Below are positions 43,478 to 52,485 of a stretch of DNA of 61,035 nt, in pieces (the first letter of the stretch is position 1; the number at the start of each line of letters is the position of its first letter). The notes under the pieces are model-generated. The model did not search any database and had not been told where the DNA came from. It was given only the letters and a program-made list of their open reading frames with translations. A program made the translations under genes and the position numbers. The stretch is taken from NCBI GenBank assembly GCA_009693015.1, contig SHYB01000008.1:1-61035 (forward strand), written 5' to 3'. This DNA is from Dehalococcoidia bacterium. Lineage in GTDB: Bacteria; Chloroflexota; Dehalococcoidia; SHYB01.

Positions 43478-43735
43478 ATGCTTGCGAAGAAGAAAGCACA
43501 GCCGATACCCAAGGGATACCACAGCGTAACGCCCTATCTCATTGTGCGGGGCGGCAAGAAAGCTATTGCCTATTACAAGAAAGGTTTTGGGGCCACGGAG
43601 ATACTGCGGATACCCGGGCCAAACGATCTAGTCGGCCATGCTGAAATCGGAATTGGCGGATCCCGCGTGGCGCTTGCAGATGAGATGGTGGAGATGGGGT
43701 TCAAGAGTCCGCAGGCGCTGGGGGGTCGCCCGTGA
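43478..43735 (+). CDS. VOC (glyoxalase/PhnB-like) protein, N-terminal part of a split gene
   Basis: 85 aa matching the first half of a VOC-superfamily protein: IPKGYHSVTPYLIVRGGKKAIAYYKKGFGATE, then HAEIGIGGSRVALADE. The stop at 43733-43735 interrupts the expected LGG-x-P-V-S-I-L-L-Y-V run; the rest lies in the next frame, starting at 43732 within GTGA. AAGGAGA precedes the ATG at 43478. A one-base deletion or a split, coupled gene pair are both possible. Confidence 0.8.
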   Translation: MLAKKKAQPIPKGYHSVTPYLIVRGGKKAIAYYKKGFGATEILRIPGPNDLVGHAEIGIGGSRVALADEMVEMGFKSPQALGGRP

Positions 43736-43950
43736 GTATTTTGCTCTACGTGGAGGATGCGGACACGACCTTCGCGAAAGCGATCGCCGCGGGTGGCAAG
43801 GCGGACCAGCCGGTGGAGGACAAGTTCTATGGAGATCGAACGGGGAGCATCGTGGATCCCTTTGGGCACCAGTGGTACATTTCGACGCACGTTAGAGATG
43901 TGCCGATGGAGGAGATGCTGAAGGCTGCGGCTGAACTGGCAAAGGGGTAA
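43732..43950 (+). CDS. VOC protein, C-terminal part of a split gene
   Basis: 72 aa that continue the preceding reading: SILLYVEDADTTFAKAIAAGGK, then EDKFYGDRTGSIVDPFGHQW, the conserved end of PhnB-like proteins with its metal-site region. The GTG start overlaps the previous stop by four bases, exactly the coupling used elsewhere in this genome, so the two halves might be made and assemble. No ribosome-binding site is needed in that model. Confidence 0.75.
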   Translation: MSILLYVEDADTTFAKAIAAGGKADQPVEDKFYGDRTGSIVDPFGHQWYISTHVRDVPMEEMLKAAAELAKG

Positions 43951-44114
43951 ATCCTGCGGCGCATGCGGCGTTTGACCCAGAAGGTGACGAGCGGCAGGAG
44001 GGAGGTCATTGCGAACACAAAGACATATGCCGCCCTGCCGCCCCGTGCGATCCAGTCGTGGCCGCCGGTGAGGGTGGTGACGGCGAGGAGGGCTAGGGCC
44101 GCCGTCAGCGACAC
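43827..44114 (-). CDS. possible small membrane protein or remnant
   Basis: The frame encodes two convincing hydrophobic helices (LTAALALLAVTTLTGG and YVFVFAMTSLLPLVTFWV) followed by KRRMRRR, but it then runs 124 bases antisense into the VOC fragment, where the translation is clearly a shadow. No start with a ribosome-binding site is evident. It may be the left-over of a membrane protein gene. Confidence 0.25.
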   Translation of the reverse strand: MSLTAALALLAVTTLTGGHDWIARGGRAAYVFVFAMTSLLPLVTFWVKRRMRRRIYPFASSAAAFSISSIGTSLTCVEMYHWCPKGSTMLPVRSP

Positions 44115-44216
44115 GCTGGTGTAGATCGCGGCCCTGGTGGAGGGAACGTCAGGAGGATTCAGAAGGAGTGGGTATAATGCAGGCGCTGCGATTGTTGGCG
44201 GCGTGAGGTGCGGGCG

Positions 44217-44606
44217 ATGGCGGACGCGGACCGGAGTGGGCTAGGCGCAGGGGCGCAGGCGGGCGACGGCCTGGAGCGGGCAGTCGCGGAACTGCGGCAG
44301 CGGCTGGCGGCGCTGGCGCAGGAGATTGACCCGTTCCCCTACTTCTTGAACAGCGACGAGGTGCAGGCGGTGGAGGCGGAGCCGGGCGAGGGCTCGGGCG
44401 CCGACCGAGGGTGCATCGTGGTGTGCCCTGACGGCGAGATGTATGAGTTCAACATCAAGCTGGAGGACCCGGGGATGACGGGGTATGTGAGCGTGGTGCG
44501 CTGGGATTCGGTGAAGCCGGTGGAGCTGACGCCGGAGGAGTATATTGCGTATGCAACGAATGCGCTTCGGACGCTGGAGCGGGTGGCGGCGGAGCAGGGG
44601 CGATAG
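44217..44606 (+). CDS. hypothetical protein
   Basis: About 129 aa, soluble and acidic, not recognised. After a Gly/Ala-rich start it has a helix (ELRQRLAALAQEI), then DPFPYFLNSDEVQAVE, GCIVVCPDGEMYEFNIKLEDPG and a C-terminal helix (YIAYATNALRTLERVA). The ATG at 44217 has GAGGTG six bases upstream; a GTG at 44208 is inside that site. TATAAT at 44173-44178 may be its -10. The lively codon use and good start signal suggest a real gene. Confidence 0.7.
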   Translation: MADADRSGLGAGAQAGDGLERAVAELRQRLAALAQEIDPFPYFLNSDEVQAVEAEPGEGSGADRGCIVVCPDGEMYEFNIKLEDPGMTGYVSVVRWDSVKPVELTPEEYIAYATNALRTLERVAAEQGR

Positions 44607-44615
44607 CGGCGCCTG

Positions 44616-44777
44616 CTACTCGCGCATCCAGGAGCGGAGGGTGCAGCAGATGATGAGGCCAAGGGTGAGGGCGAAGAGGGCCCAGAAGGTGGGGTGGAGG
44701 TAGAGGGCGAGCAGGGCCGTGCCCCAGGTGAAGGCGATGCCCAAAGGCAGTCCCAGGCGGGCGAGGAGCAACGGCAT
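44616..44777 (-). CDS. 53-aa two-helix membrane protein coupled to moaC
   Basis: A short gene starting at the ATG at 44777, whose first base is the last base of the moaC stop (TAATG). It encodes LLLARLGLPLGIAFTWGTA, a tight turn LYLHPT, and FWALFALTLGLIICCTL, ending RSWMRE. Two membrane helices with a basic C-terminus. Overlap with moaC implies coupled translation, but no link to molybdopterin is known. No family recognised. Confidence 0.6.
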   Translation of the reverse strand: MPLLLARLGLPLGIAFTWGTALLALYLHPTFWALFALTLGLIICCTLRSWMRE

Positions 44778-45292
44778 TATTCCAGCACCAGGGTGCCGCT
44801 TTTGCCGCCACTCTTGAGGGCGAGGCGCACGTCAGTCACGCGCATGCGGCGGTCTACGGCCTTGGCCATATCGTAAATGGTGAGGGCGGCGACGGCGACG
44901 GCGGTGAGGGCTTCCATCTCCACGCCGGTCTTGCCGGTGGTTTTGACCGTGGCGATGATTTCTATGCCGGGGTGCGCGCGGTCGAGGGCGAAGTCCACGG
45001 CGATGCTGGTGAGGGCGAGGGGGTGGCACAGGGGGATGAGGGCGGAGGTCTTCTTGGCGGCCATGACGCCCGCGGTGCGCGCGGTGCCCAGCACGTCGCC
45101 CTTGGGGGCGTTGCCTGCTTCGATCAGGGCCAGCGTCTCGCGCGCCATGGTGACGCGCCCCTTGGCGACGGCGATGCGCTCTGTATCGGCCTTGGCAGAG
45201 ACGTCCACCATGCGGGCGCTGCCTTTGGCGTCCACGTGGGAGAGCGCGGGCTTGCTTGCGGCGGCGGGCTTCTGACCGGCCACTCTTTTCAT
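44777..45292 (-). CDS. moaC: cyclic pyranopterin monophosphate synthase
   Basis: Second half of the first step of molybdenum-cofactor synthesis, downstream of MoaA. 171 aa. [18 protein letters not shown] near residue 18, the active-site [17 protein letters not shown] near 82, [23 protein letters not shown] near 125 and the C-terminal KSGGKSG. The ATG at 45292 (MKRVAGQKP) is chosen; its end is coupled to a 53-aa membrane protein. moaA lies 3.3 kb away on the same strand. Confidence 0.95.
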   Translation of the reverse strand: MKRVAGQKPAAASKPALSHVDAKGSARMVDVSAKADTERIAVAKGRVTMARETLALIEAGNAPKGDVLGTARTAGVMAAKKTSALIPLCHPLALTSIAVDFALDRAHPGIEIIATVKTTGKTGVEMEALTAVAVAALTIYDMAKAVDRRMRVTDVRLALKSGGKSGTLVLE

Positions 45293-45293
45293 C

Positions 45294-45698
45294 TTACCGG
45301 CCAAGGGCAGCCGCCTTGCTCGCCGCCTCGTCCACGCGCTCCTGCTCTGGGTGGCCGTTGTGGCCGCGCACCCATTCGAACGCCACGCTGCGCTGCGCCA
45401 CGAGGGCGTCCAGCTCCGCCCAGAGGTCATGGTTGGCGCGGCGCTTCCAGTTCAGATCCATGGTGTTGACCACGTACAGGCTATCGCTGCGCAGGGTGAT
45501 CGAGGAGCCTGGAGGCACGCGGCGCAGTCCCTGTATGGCGGCGGTTACTTCCATGCGCTGGTTGGTGGTGGCGGGGATAGGGCCGCCGGAAACGAGGGTC
45601 TCCTGGCCGCGCTGGTCAATGATGAGGGCGGCCCAGCCGCCGGGGCCGGGGTTGCCCTTGCATGCGCCGTCAGTGTACACGGTGATCTTGCCGGGCAT
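45294..45698 (-). CDS. rnhA: ribonuclease HI
   Basis: Degrades RNA in RNA-DNA hybrids. 134 aa, slightly short. The catalytic acids are Asp in [16 protein letters not shown], Glu in QRMEVTAAI, Asp in LRSDSLYVV and Asp in QERVDEAA, and the [10 protein letters not shown] loop is present. The basic handle region is reduced, as in many bacterial short forms. The ATG shares one base with the rdgB stop. Confidence 0.95.
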   Translation of the reverse strand: MPGKITVYTDGACKGNPGPGGWAALIIDQRGQETLVSGGPIPATTNQRMEVTAAIQGLRRVPPGSSITLRSDSLYVVNTMDLNWKRRANHDLWAELDALVAQRSVAFEWVRGHNGHPEQERVDEAASKAAALGR

Positions 45699-46327
45699 TA
45701 CGGCGCCACCGTGGATTCATCGAGGATCTGCTGCACGAGGTCGCGCGCGCCTTCCATGGCCTTGCCGCGATGGCTGATCTGGTTCTTGAGTCCCAGGGCC
45801 AGCTCGGCCATGTGGCGGTGCATCTCCGGCAGGTAGAAGATGGGGTCGTAACCGAAGCCGAGCGAGCCCTTGGCCTGGCGCGCGATCATGCCGTCGCAGA
45901 CGCCTTCGCTGGTGAGGACCTTGCGCCCCGGGCGGGCGATGGCGATGACGCAGCGGAAGCGGGCGTGGCGCCATTGATCGGGGACGCCGCGCAGCTTCTC
46001 CAGCACCAGGTCGTTGCGTTCCTTGTCCGTCTGCTTATCGCCGTAGCGCGCCGAACGGACGCCAGGGTCGCTGCCGAGGGCGTCCACCTCCAGGCCGGAG
46101 TCGTCCGCGAGGGTGGGCAGGCCGCTGAGGCGGGCGTAGGCTTCCGCCTTGATGATGGCGTTTTCGCGGATGGTGGCGCCGGTCTCTTCGACGTCCGTGG
46201 TGACGCCGGCTTCCTTGAGGGTGACGACCTGCACGGCAAGATCGTCGAGCATGGCGGTGTATTCGCGGATCTTGCCGGCGTTGGTGGTGGCGAGCAGGAG
46301 CTTCGGGAGGGGTTTTCGCGCGGTCAT
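45698..46327 (-). CDS. rdgB: XTP/dITP diphosphatase (RdgB/HAM1)
   Basis: Removes non-canonical purine triphosphates (dITP, XTP) from the pool. 209 aa. Substrate motif LLATTNAGKIREY near 10, LADDSGLEVDALG near 72, GFGYDPIFYLPE near 155 and ISHRGKAMEGARDL near 185. The ATG at 46327 is chosen; the frame upstream is antisense to no conserved sequence. A TATAAT lies 30 bases ahead on this strand but has no clear -35. Confidence 0.94.
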   Translation of the reverse strand: MTARKPLPKLLLATTNAGKIREYTAMLDDLAVQVVTLKEAGVTTDVEETGATIRENAIIKAEAYARLSGLPTLADDSGLEVDALGSDPGVRSARYGDKQTDKERNDLVLEKLRGVPDQWRHARFRCVIAIARPGRKVLTSEGVCDGMIARQAKGSLGFGYDPIFYLPEMHRHMAELALGLKNQISHRGKAMEGARDLVQQILDESTVAP

Positions 46328-46391
46328 GGCGCCTCTGACAGACAGTGCTGGACAGATTGTATTATAGAGGGTGCGGGGCGCTGGAGGGAGG

Positions 46392-47411
46392 CTAGCGCCC
46401 CGCGGTGCGACGGCCGCCCTTGGCGCCGGTGAGCTTATCGAGCCGGGTGAAATCGTGCATCGTCTCAATCCAGCGGATGGTGCCGGAGCGGGAGCGCATG
46501 ACGAGTGACTGGCTCTGGGCCCCGCCGCCGAAGTAGCGCACGCCCTTGAGCAGATCGCCGCCCGTGACGCCGGTGGCGGCAAAGAAGACGTCGTCGCCGC
46601 CGCAGAGGTCTTCCGTCTGGTACACCTTGTTGAGATTGAGGCCGGTCTTGGCCGCCAGTCGTTTGTCGTCGTCGTTGCGGGGCCAGAGCTTGGCCTGGAT
46701 GGACCCGCCGGCGCAGCGGATGGCGGCGGCGGCAAGGACACCTTCGGGGGTGCCGCCGATGCCCATGAGCACGTCAATGTTGCTGCCGGGCATGGCGGCG
46801 TGGATCGCGGCGGCGATGTCGCCATCTGAAATGAGACGCACGCGGGCGCCGGCGGCGCGCACCTGGGCGAGGACGCTTTCATTGCGGGGACGGTCGAGGA
46901 GGATAACGGTGAGTTCTTCCAGCTTGCGCCCCTTGGCCTTGGCGACGTTCTTGAGGTTCTCCGCGACGGGGGCGTTGATGTCAATGGCGTCCTTGGCCTC
47001 CCGCCCCACGGCGATCTTGTCCATGTACACCAGCTCGCGGGGGACGCGCATGGTGCCGCGAGGGGAAAGGGCGATAGCGGCGATGGCGCCGGGGAGGCCT
47101 TTGGAGCAGAGCGTGGTGCCGTCTATGGGGTCAACGGCGATGTCCACCTGGGGTGACTTGGCCGCTCCGATGCGCTCGCCGATGTAGAGCATGGGGGCTT
47201 CGTCCTTTTCCCCTTCGCCGATGACGACGGTGCCGTCCATCTCCATGCTGGACAGCATGGCGCGCATGGCGTCCACGGCGGCCTGGTCCACGAGATTTTT
47301 GTCGCCCATGCCCATGCAATGGCCTGCGGCGAGGGCGGCGGCTTCCGTGACGCGGACGAGGTCGAGGACGAAATGCTGCTCCAATCGGGGGTGCTTTGCG
47401 TTGTTGGGCAT
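46392..47411 (-). CDS. glpX: class II fructose-1,6-bisphosphatase (GlpX)
   Basis: Gluconeogenic FBPase, possibly also sedoheptulose bisphosphatase. 339 aa. Metal-binding GEGEKDEAPML near 65, DPIDGTT near 93, DGDIAAAIHAAMPGSNIDVLMGIGGTPEGV near 200 and EDLCGGDDVFFAATGVTGGDLL near 270. ATG at 47411. A class I aldolase gene starts 163 bases away in the opposite direction, so the two successive sugar-phosphate steps share one divergent control region. Confidence 0.96.
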   Translation of the reverse strand: MPNNAKHPRLEQHFVLDLVRVTEAAALAAGHCMGMGDKNLVDQAAVDAMRAMLSSMEMDGTVVIGEGEKDEAPMLYIGERIGAAKSPQVDIAVDPIDGTTLCSKGLPGAIAAIALSPRGTMRVPRELVYMDKIAVGREAKDAIDINAPVAENLKNVAKAKGRKLEELTVILLDRPRNESVLAQVRAAGARVRLISDGDIAAAIHAAMPGSNIDVLMGIGGTPEGVLAAAAIRCAGGSIQAKLWPRNDDDKRLAAKTGLNLNKVYQTEDLCGGDDVFFAATGVTGGDLLKGVRYFGGGAQSQSLVMRSRSGTIRWIETMHDFTRLDKLTGAKGGRRTAGR

Positions 47412-47573
47412 GGCGGTCTCCGGGGCAGGCAGTATGAGGCTATGATAGCAGGAGTTGGACAGGTTGGAGGAGCGGGACTTTCGCCGCGTCTGGGGGCAAG
47501 GTACACTACCCAGCACACTGGTGGGAACTGCCGGGGCCTCTAGCCAGGGAGGACCCCGCGAAAGGAGAGGCGC

Positions 47574-48587
47574 ATGAGCGAGCTTGAGGCGATTGCGCGG
47601 GCGATGGTGGCGAAGGGCAAGGGGATTCTTGCCGCGGACGAGAGCACGGGGACGATAGAGAGGCGGCTGAAGAGCATCGGCGTGGCAAACACGGAGGACA
47701 ATCGCCGCGGGTGGCGGCAACTATTGTTTACTGCGCCGGGGATCGGCAAGTACATCAGCGGTGTGATTTTGTACGATGAGACGCTGCGGCAGAAGTCCAC
47801 GGACGGCGTTCCCCTGGTGGACGTGCTGACGAAGCAGGGGGTGATCCCCGGCATCAAGGTGGATAAGGGAACGAAGGCGCTGGCCGGTTCTGCCGCGGAG
47901 ACGATCACCGAGGGTCTGGACGGCTTGCGGGAGCGGCTGCAGGAGTATCGCACCCTGGGGGCGCGGTTCACCAAGTGGCGGGCGGTGATCACCATCGGTG
48001 AGGGGATTCCCACGGCCTACTGCATCGCAGCGAATGCGCATGCGCTGGCGCGCTACGCGCATCTTTCCCAGGAGGCGAGACTGGTGCCGATGGTGGAGCC
48101 GGAGGTGCTGATGGACGGGAGTCACAGCATCGAGCGGTGCTACGAGGTGACGGAGGCCACGCTGTACGCAGTATTCAACGAACTGTATGCGCAGCGCGTG
48201 GTGCTGGAGGCGATGGTGCTGAAGCCGAACATGGTGCTTTCAGGGAGCGCGGCGGCGAACAGGGCGGGGGCCGGGGAGGTGGCGGAGATGACGGTGCGGT
48301 GCTTCAAGCGCACGGTGCCCGCGGCGGTGCCGGGGGTCGCGTTTCTGTCCGGCGGGCAGGGCGACGAAGAGGCGACGGTGAACCTGGATGCGATCAACCG
48401 GCTGCCGGAGAAGGGGCCGTGGGAGTTGACCTTCTCCTACGGGCGCGGCTTGCAGGCGACGCCGATGAAGGCGTGGGGCGGGAATCTTCAACATGTCACC
48501 CAGGCGCAACAGGTATTTCTGCACCGAGCCCAGGTGACGAGCGCGGCGCGAGGCGGTGCGTATAGCCCGGCGATGGAGAAGAAGTAG
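47574..48587 (+). CDS. class I fructose-bisphosphate aldolase
   Basis: Reversible cleavage of fructose 1,6-bisphosphate by a Schiff-base mechanism. 337 aa of the eukaryote-like class I family. KGILAADESTGTIERR at 16-31, ETLRQKSTDGVPLVDVL, PMVEPEVLMDGSHSIE, the Schiff-base lysine in VLKPNMVLSG near 222, and VAFLSGGQGDEEATVNL. AAAGGAGAGGC precedes the ATG. It is divergent from glpX and convergent with moaA. Confidence 0.95.
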   Translation: MSELEAIARAMVAKGKGILAADESTGTIERRLKSIGVANTEDNRRGWRQLLFTAPGIGKYISGVILYDETLRQKSTDGVPLVDVLTKQGVIPGIKVDKGTKALAGSAAETITEGLDGLRERLQEYRTLGARFTKWRAVITIGEGIPTAYCIAANAHALARYAHLSQEARLVPMVEPEVLMDGSHSIERCYEVTEATLYAVFNELYAQRVVLEAMVLKPNMVLSGSAAANRAGAGEVAEMTVRCFKRTVPAAVPGVAFLSGGQGDEEATVNLDAINRLPEKGPWELTFSYGRGLQATPMKAWGGNLQHVTQAQQVFLHRAQVTSAARGGAYSPAMEKK

Positions 48588-48595
48588 CGAGCGGG

Positions 48596-49675
<1,080 letters not shown>

Positions 49676-49713
49676 AGGGATTCCGCAGGCTGCGCGCGCC
49701 ATGCTGACGGGCC

Positions 49714-49764
49714 AGCATACTCCGGCGTGGCGCAGGCTCTGACAGGGAAGTATACTCCAGCGTG
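49714..49764. repeat. 35-base-spaced direct repeat before the CoA-transferase operon
   Basis: A 16-base core, AGYATACTCCRGCGTG, occurs at 49714-49729 and 49749-49764, 35 bases apart. Both copies contain ATACTCC and lie in the divergent gap between moaA and the CoA-transferase genes. The second contains TATACT, a possible -10. An operator pair or a simple duplication would explain them. Confidence 0.45.
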
Positions 49765-49851
49765 CGCTGCGACAGAAGTGCAAGAGGGGCGCTTGGGCAG
49801 GTGCCGGCAGGGCAGACGGGTGGCAGCTACAATACTGCGCTGGAGGCGTGC

Positions 49852-50583
49852 ATGGCGACGGACCGTTCGGCAGCAAGAAAAGTGTTCGACAGCTTTGCCC
49901 GGGCTGTCGCCGATATTCCCGACGGCGCGGTGATGATGATTGACGGCTTCGGCGGGCCGGGGGGGATGCCCAGCTTCCTGATCGCGGCGCTGCGGGACCA
50001 GGGGGCGCGGAACCTGACGGTGATCGGCAACACGGCGGGGCTGCCGGGGTTCGGGGCGAAGGCGGGGCAGGAGTTCATCACCACGGCGGTGCTGTATGAG
50101 AACCGGCAGGTGCGGAAGACGATCGCGTCGTTCCCCGTGCCGCGGTCGCCGTCCGTGATGACGCCGTTTCGCAAGGCGTGGCAGGCGGGGGAGGTGGAGT
50201 TGGAGGTGGCGCCGCAAGGGACGCTGGCGGAACGCATCCGGGCGGGGGGAGCGGGCATCGCCGCGTTCTATACGCCGACGTCGGCAGGGACGGACCTGGC
50301 GCAGGGGAAGGAGACGCGGGAGTTCGGCGGGCGGCTGCATGTGCTGGAGCATGCCCTCACCGCGGACTATGCGTTTATCCGGGCGCACCGCGCCGACACG
50401 ATGGGCAACTTGACGTACCGGGGCACGTCGCGCAACTTCAACCCGGCGATGGCTACGGCGGCGCGGGTGACTATCGCCGAGGTGGATGAGATCGTGCCGG
50501 CGGGAGAGATTGACCCGGAGGCGGTGGTGACGCCGGGCATTTATGTGCGGCGCATCGTGCAGCGGCCGGGGGCGGGGCAATGA
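49852..50583 (+). CDS. CoA-transferase subunit A (SCOT/AtoD family)
   Basis: 243 aa; alpha subunit of a 3-oxoacid or similar CoA transferase. IDGFGGPGGMPSFLIAAL near residue 30 is the family glycine motif, followed by NLTVIGNTAG and IAAFYTPTSAGTDLAQGKE. The ATG at 49852 has GGAGG upstream. The stop overlaps an ATG as ATGA, now followed by a duplicated junction before subunit B. The acyl-CoA used is unknown. Confidence 0.93.
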   Translation: MATDRSAARKVFDSFARAVADIPDGAVMMIDGFGGPGGMPSFLIAALRDQGARNLTVIGNTAGLPGFGAKAGQEFITTAVLYENRQVRKTIASFPVPRSPSVMTPFRKAWQAGEVELEVAPQGTLAERIRAGGAGIAAFYTPTSAGTDLAQGKETREFGGRLHVLEHALTADYAFIRAHRADTMGNLTYRGTSRNFNPAMATAARVTIAEVDEIVPAGEIDPEAVVTPGIYVRRIVQRPGAGQ

Positions 50584-50656
50584 AGCAGCCGATGGACCGC
50601 ATACGGCGCATCATGGCGAGGCCGGGGGCGGCGCGATGAAGCAGCCGATGGACCGC
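50548..50656 (+). repeat. 56-base tandem duplication across the subunit A/B junction
   Basis: Bases 50548-50600 and 50604-50656 align with offset 56 and differ at only about seven positions. The last 36 bases (50565-50600 and 50621-50656) include the end of subunit A, its stop, and the start MKQPMDR of subunit B. The unit was copied once in tandem, which moved subunit B's start 56 bases downstream. Confidence 0.85.
50580..50639 (+). CDS. 19-codon micro-ORF made by the junction duplication
   Basis: Reads MKQPMDRIRRIMARPGAAR between subunits A and B. Its ATG overlaps the subunit A stop (ATGA at 50580) and its stop overlaps the subunit B ATG (ATGA at 50636). It may keep translation coupled across the duplicated region; whether the peptide has any role is doubtful. 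Confidence 0.4.
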   Translation: MKQPMDRIRRIMARPGAAR

Positions 50657-51298
50657 GACGTGATGGCGATGCGCGTGGCGCGGGAGTTCCAGGACGGGGA
50701 CGTGGTGAACCTGGGCATCGGCATCCCCACGCTGGCTTCCAACTACATCCCGGAAGGTCGCCGCGTGACGTTCCACAGCGAAAGCGGGGTGCTGGGCTAC
50801 GGCGGCGTGCTGGACGACGGCGAGGGAGATATTGATCTGATCAACGCGGGCGGGCAGTTCGTGGCGCCGCTGCCGGGGATGAGCGTGTTCAGCAGCGCGG
50901 ACGCCTTCGCCATGATTCGCGGCAGGCACATTGCTGTGGCGGTGCTGGGAGCGTTCCAAGTGTCAGAACGGGGCGACCTGGCGAACTGGATGTTGCCTGG
51001 CCGGGGGATCGGTAACGTGGGTGGGGCGATGGACCTGGCGGCGGGGGCGCGTCGCATCATCGTGGTGATGGAGCATGTGACTAAGGATGGGCAGCCGCGC
51101 CTGGTGCGGCGCTGCACGTACCCGCTGACGGGGCTGCGCTGTGTGGACCTGGTGGTGACGGACCTGGCGGTGATCGCGGTGACGCCGCAGGGGATGGAGT
51201 TGCGGGAGACGGCGCCGGGGTACAGCGCGGCGGATATCCAGGCGATGACGGAGGCGCGGCTGACGGTGGCGAAGGATGTGCGTGAGGTGGAGTTGTAG
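50636..51298 (+). CDS. CoA-transferase subunit B (SCOT/AtoA family)
   Basis: Beta subunit, 220 aa. NLGIGIPTLASNYIPEGR near 26, the catalytic glutamate in FHSESGVLGYGGV near 46 (family motif SENGxxG), and INAGGQFVAPLPGMSVFSSADAFAMIRG. It ends with the typical VTPQGMELRETAPG. The start at 50636 keeps the ATGA overlap with the preceding micro-ORF. With subunit A it forms the active heterotetramer. Confidence 0.94.
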   Translation: MKQPMDRDVMAMRVAREFQDGDVVNLGIGIPTLASNYIPEGRRVTFHSESGVLGYGGVLDDGEGDIDLINAGGQFVAPLPGMSVFSSADAFAMIRGRHIAVAVLGAFQVSERGDLANWMLPGRGIGNVGGAMDLAAGARRIIVVMEHVTKDGQPRLVRRCTYPLTGLRCVDLVVTDLAVIAVTPQGMELRETAPGYSAADIQAMTEARLTVAKDVREVEL

Positions 51299-51300
51299 GG

Positions 51301-51891
51301 CTATCGCCTGCCCATCTGCCGCAGGGCGTGCTCGATCTTCTCCTCCAGGGTGGCCTTGGCAGGGGCGCCGGCTTTGGCGAGGGCGCTGCGGGCCTCCGCT
51401 GGGCTGTAGCCCAGCGCGGTGAGCGCGGCCACGGCGTCAGTATCCACCGGCGAGGCCGCGGGCGCTCCGGGGGTGACGAGCCACTCTTTCTCCAGCGCTC
51501 CCTTGAGCTCCAGCGACAGGCGGGCCGCAGTCTTGCGCCCTATGCCGGGAACGCGGAGCAGCGTGGCGGCGTCCTCCTGAACGATGGCGCTCACCAGCGC
51601 CTGCGGGGAGAGTGCCGAGAGCATTTTCAGCGCTAGCTTGGGGCCGATGCCGCTCACTTCTTGCAAGAGCGCAAAGAGGCGAAGGGCTTCCGTGGTGGCG
51701 AAGCCGTAGAGGGAAAGCGAGTCTTCCCGCACCACAAGATGGGTGTGGAGCCGCGCGCGTTCCCCCACGGCGGCGTGGAGATCGGCGAGGGTGGAGGCGG
51801 GGACGAAGACGCGCAGGCCGATGCCGCCGACGGCGATGACCACCGACTCGCTATCGGCGGCTTCTACGATGCCGTGGACGGAGGAGATCAC
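51301..51891 (-). CDS. ruvA: Holliday junction branch-migration protein RuvA
   Basis: Binds four-way junctions and recruits RuvB. 196 aa. N-terminal OB fold (ISSVHGIVEAADSESVVIAVGGIG), a double helix-hairpin-helix (LLQEVSGIGPKLALKMLSAL and LLRVPGIGRKTAARLSLELK), and a C-terminal RuvB-binding three-helix domain (AVAALTALGYSPAEARSAL). GTG at 51891 overlaps the ruvC stop by four bases. ruvB is not in the window. Confidence 0.96.
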   Translation of the reverse strand: MISSVHGIVEAADSESVVIAVGGIGLRVFVPASTLADLHAAVGERARLHTHLVVREDSLSLYGFATTEALRLFALLQEVSGIGPKLALKMLSALSPQALVSAIVQEDAATLLRVPGIGRKTAARLSLELKGALEKEWLVTPGAPAASPVDTDAVAALTALGYSPAEARSALAKAGAPAKATLEEKIEHALRQMGRR

Positions 51892-52439
51892 GAGCGATTC
51901 TTTCTGGCCGCTGGGCTGGCCGCTGGGCGACGCGCGGGGGCGGGCAACGCGCTGATGAGATCGGCGATGGCGGCATGGCGCAGGTGGCAAATGGCGACGG
52001 CGAGGGCGTCAGAGGCGTCCAGGCGGAAGGACTCCAGGGATGCGCCAAGGAGCATGGAGACCATCTGGCGCACCTGCTCCTTGTCTCCCGCGCCGTAGCC
52101 GATGACGGTGCTGCGGACCTTGCTGGGGGTGTACTGGGACACGGGGAGACTGGCGCCCGCGGCAGCGAGGAGGGCGATGGCGCGGGCTTCGCCGACGGCG
52201 AGGGCGGAGTTGCGCGCGGCTTTGACGACGAACGGCTCTTCCACGGCGATGGCGTCCGGCGCATGCTGGGCGATGAGCGCCTGGAGCTGGGTGAAGATAC
52301 GCAGCAGGCGCCGCTCAATGGGGTCGCGCTGGGGTGCTTCCAGCACGCCGCAGTGGATCAGGGCGATGTCCGCCTGGCGCTGCTCTACGATGCCGAAGCC
52401 CATGTGGACGGTGCCAGGGTCTATCCCAAGGACGCGCAT
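51888..52439 (-). CDS. ruvC: Holliday junction endonuclease RuvC
   Basis: Resolves Holliday junctions. 183 aa. Catalytic acids are Asp in VLGIDPGTVHMGFG, Glu in AIAVEEPFV near 66, and the C-terminal pair in DASDALAVAICH near 140. A perfect TATAAT lies seven bases before the ATG at 52439 on this strand, so transcription would begin at or next to the ATG, suggesting a leaderless message, though no -35 is visible. The longer open frame would cross that box. Confidence 0.95.
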   Translation of the reverse strand: MRVLGIDPGTVHMGFGIVEQRQADIALIHCGVLEAPQRDPIERRLLRIFTQLQALIAQHAPDAIAVEEPFVVKAARNSALAVGEARAIALLAAAGASLPVSQYTPSKVRSTVIGYGAGDKEQVRQMVSMLLGASLESFRLDASDALAVAICHLRHAAIADLISALPAPARRPAASPAARKNRS

Positions 52440-52485
52440 GGCGCACATTATACGGCACCAGGAGCGCATGCCCCAGGAGTCGTTG

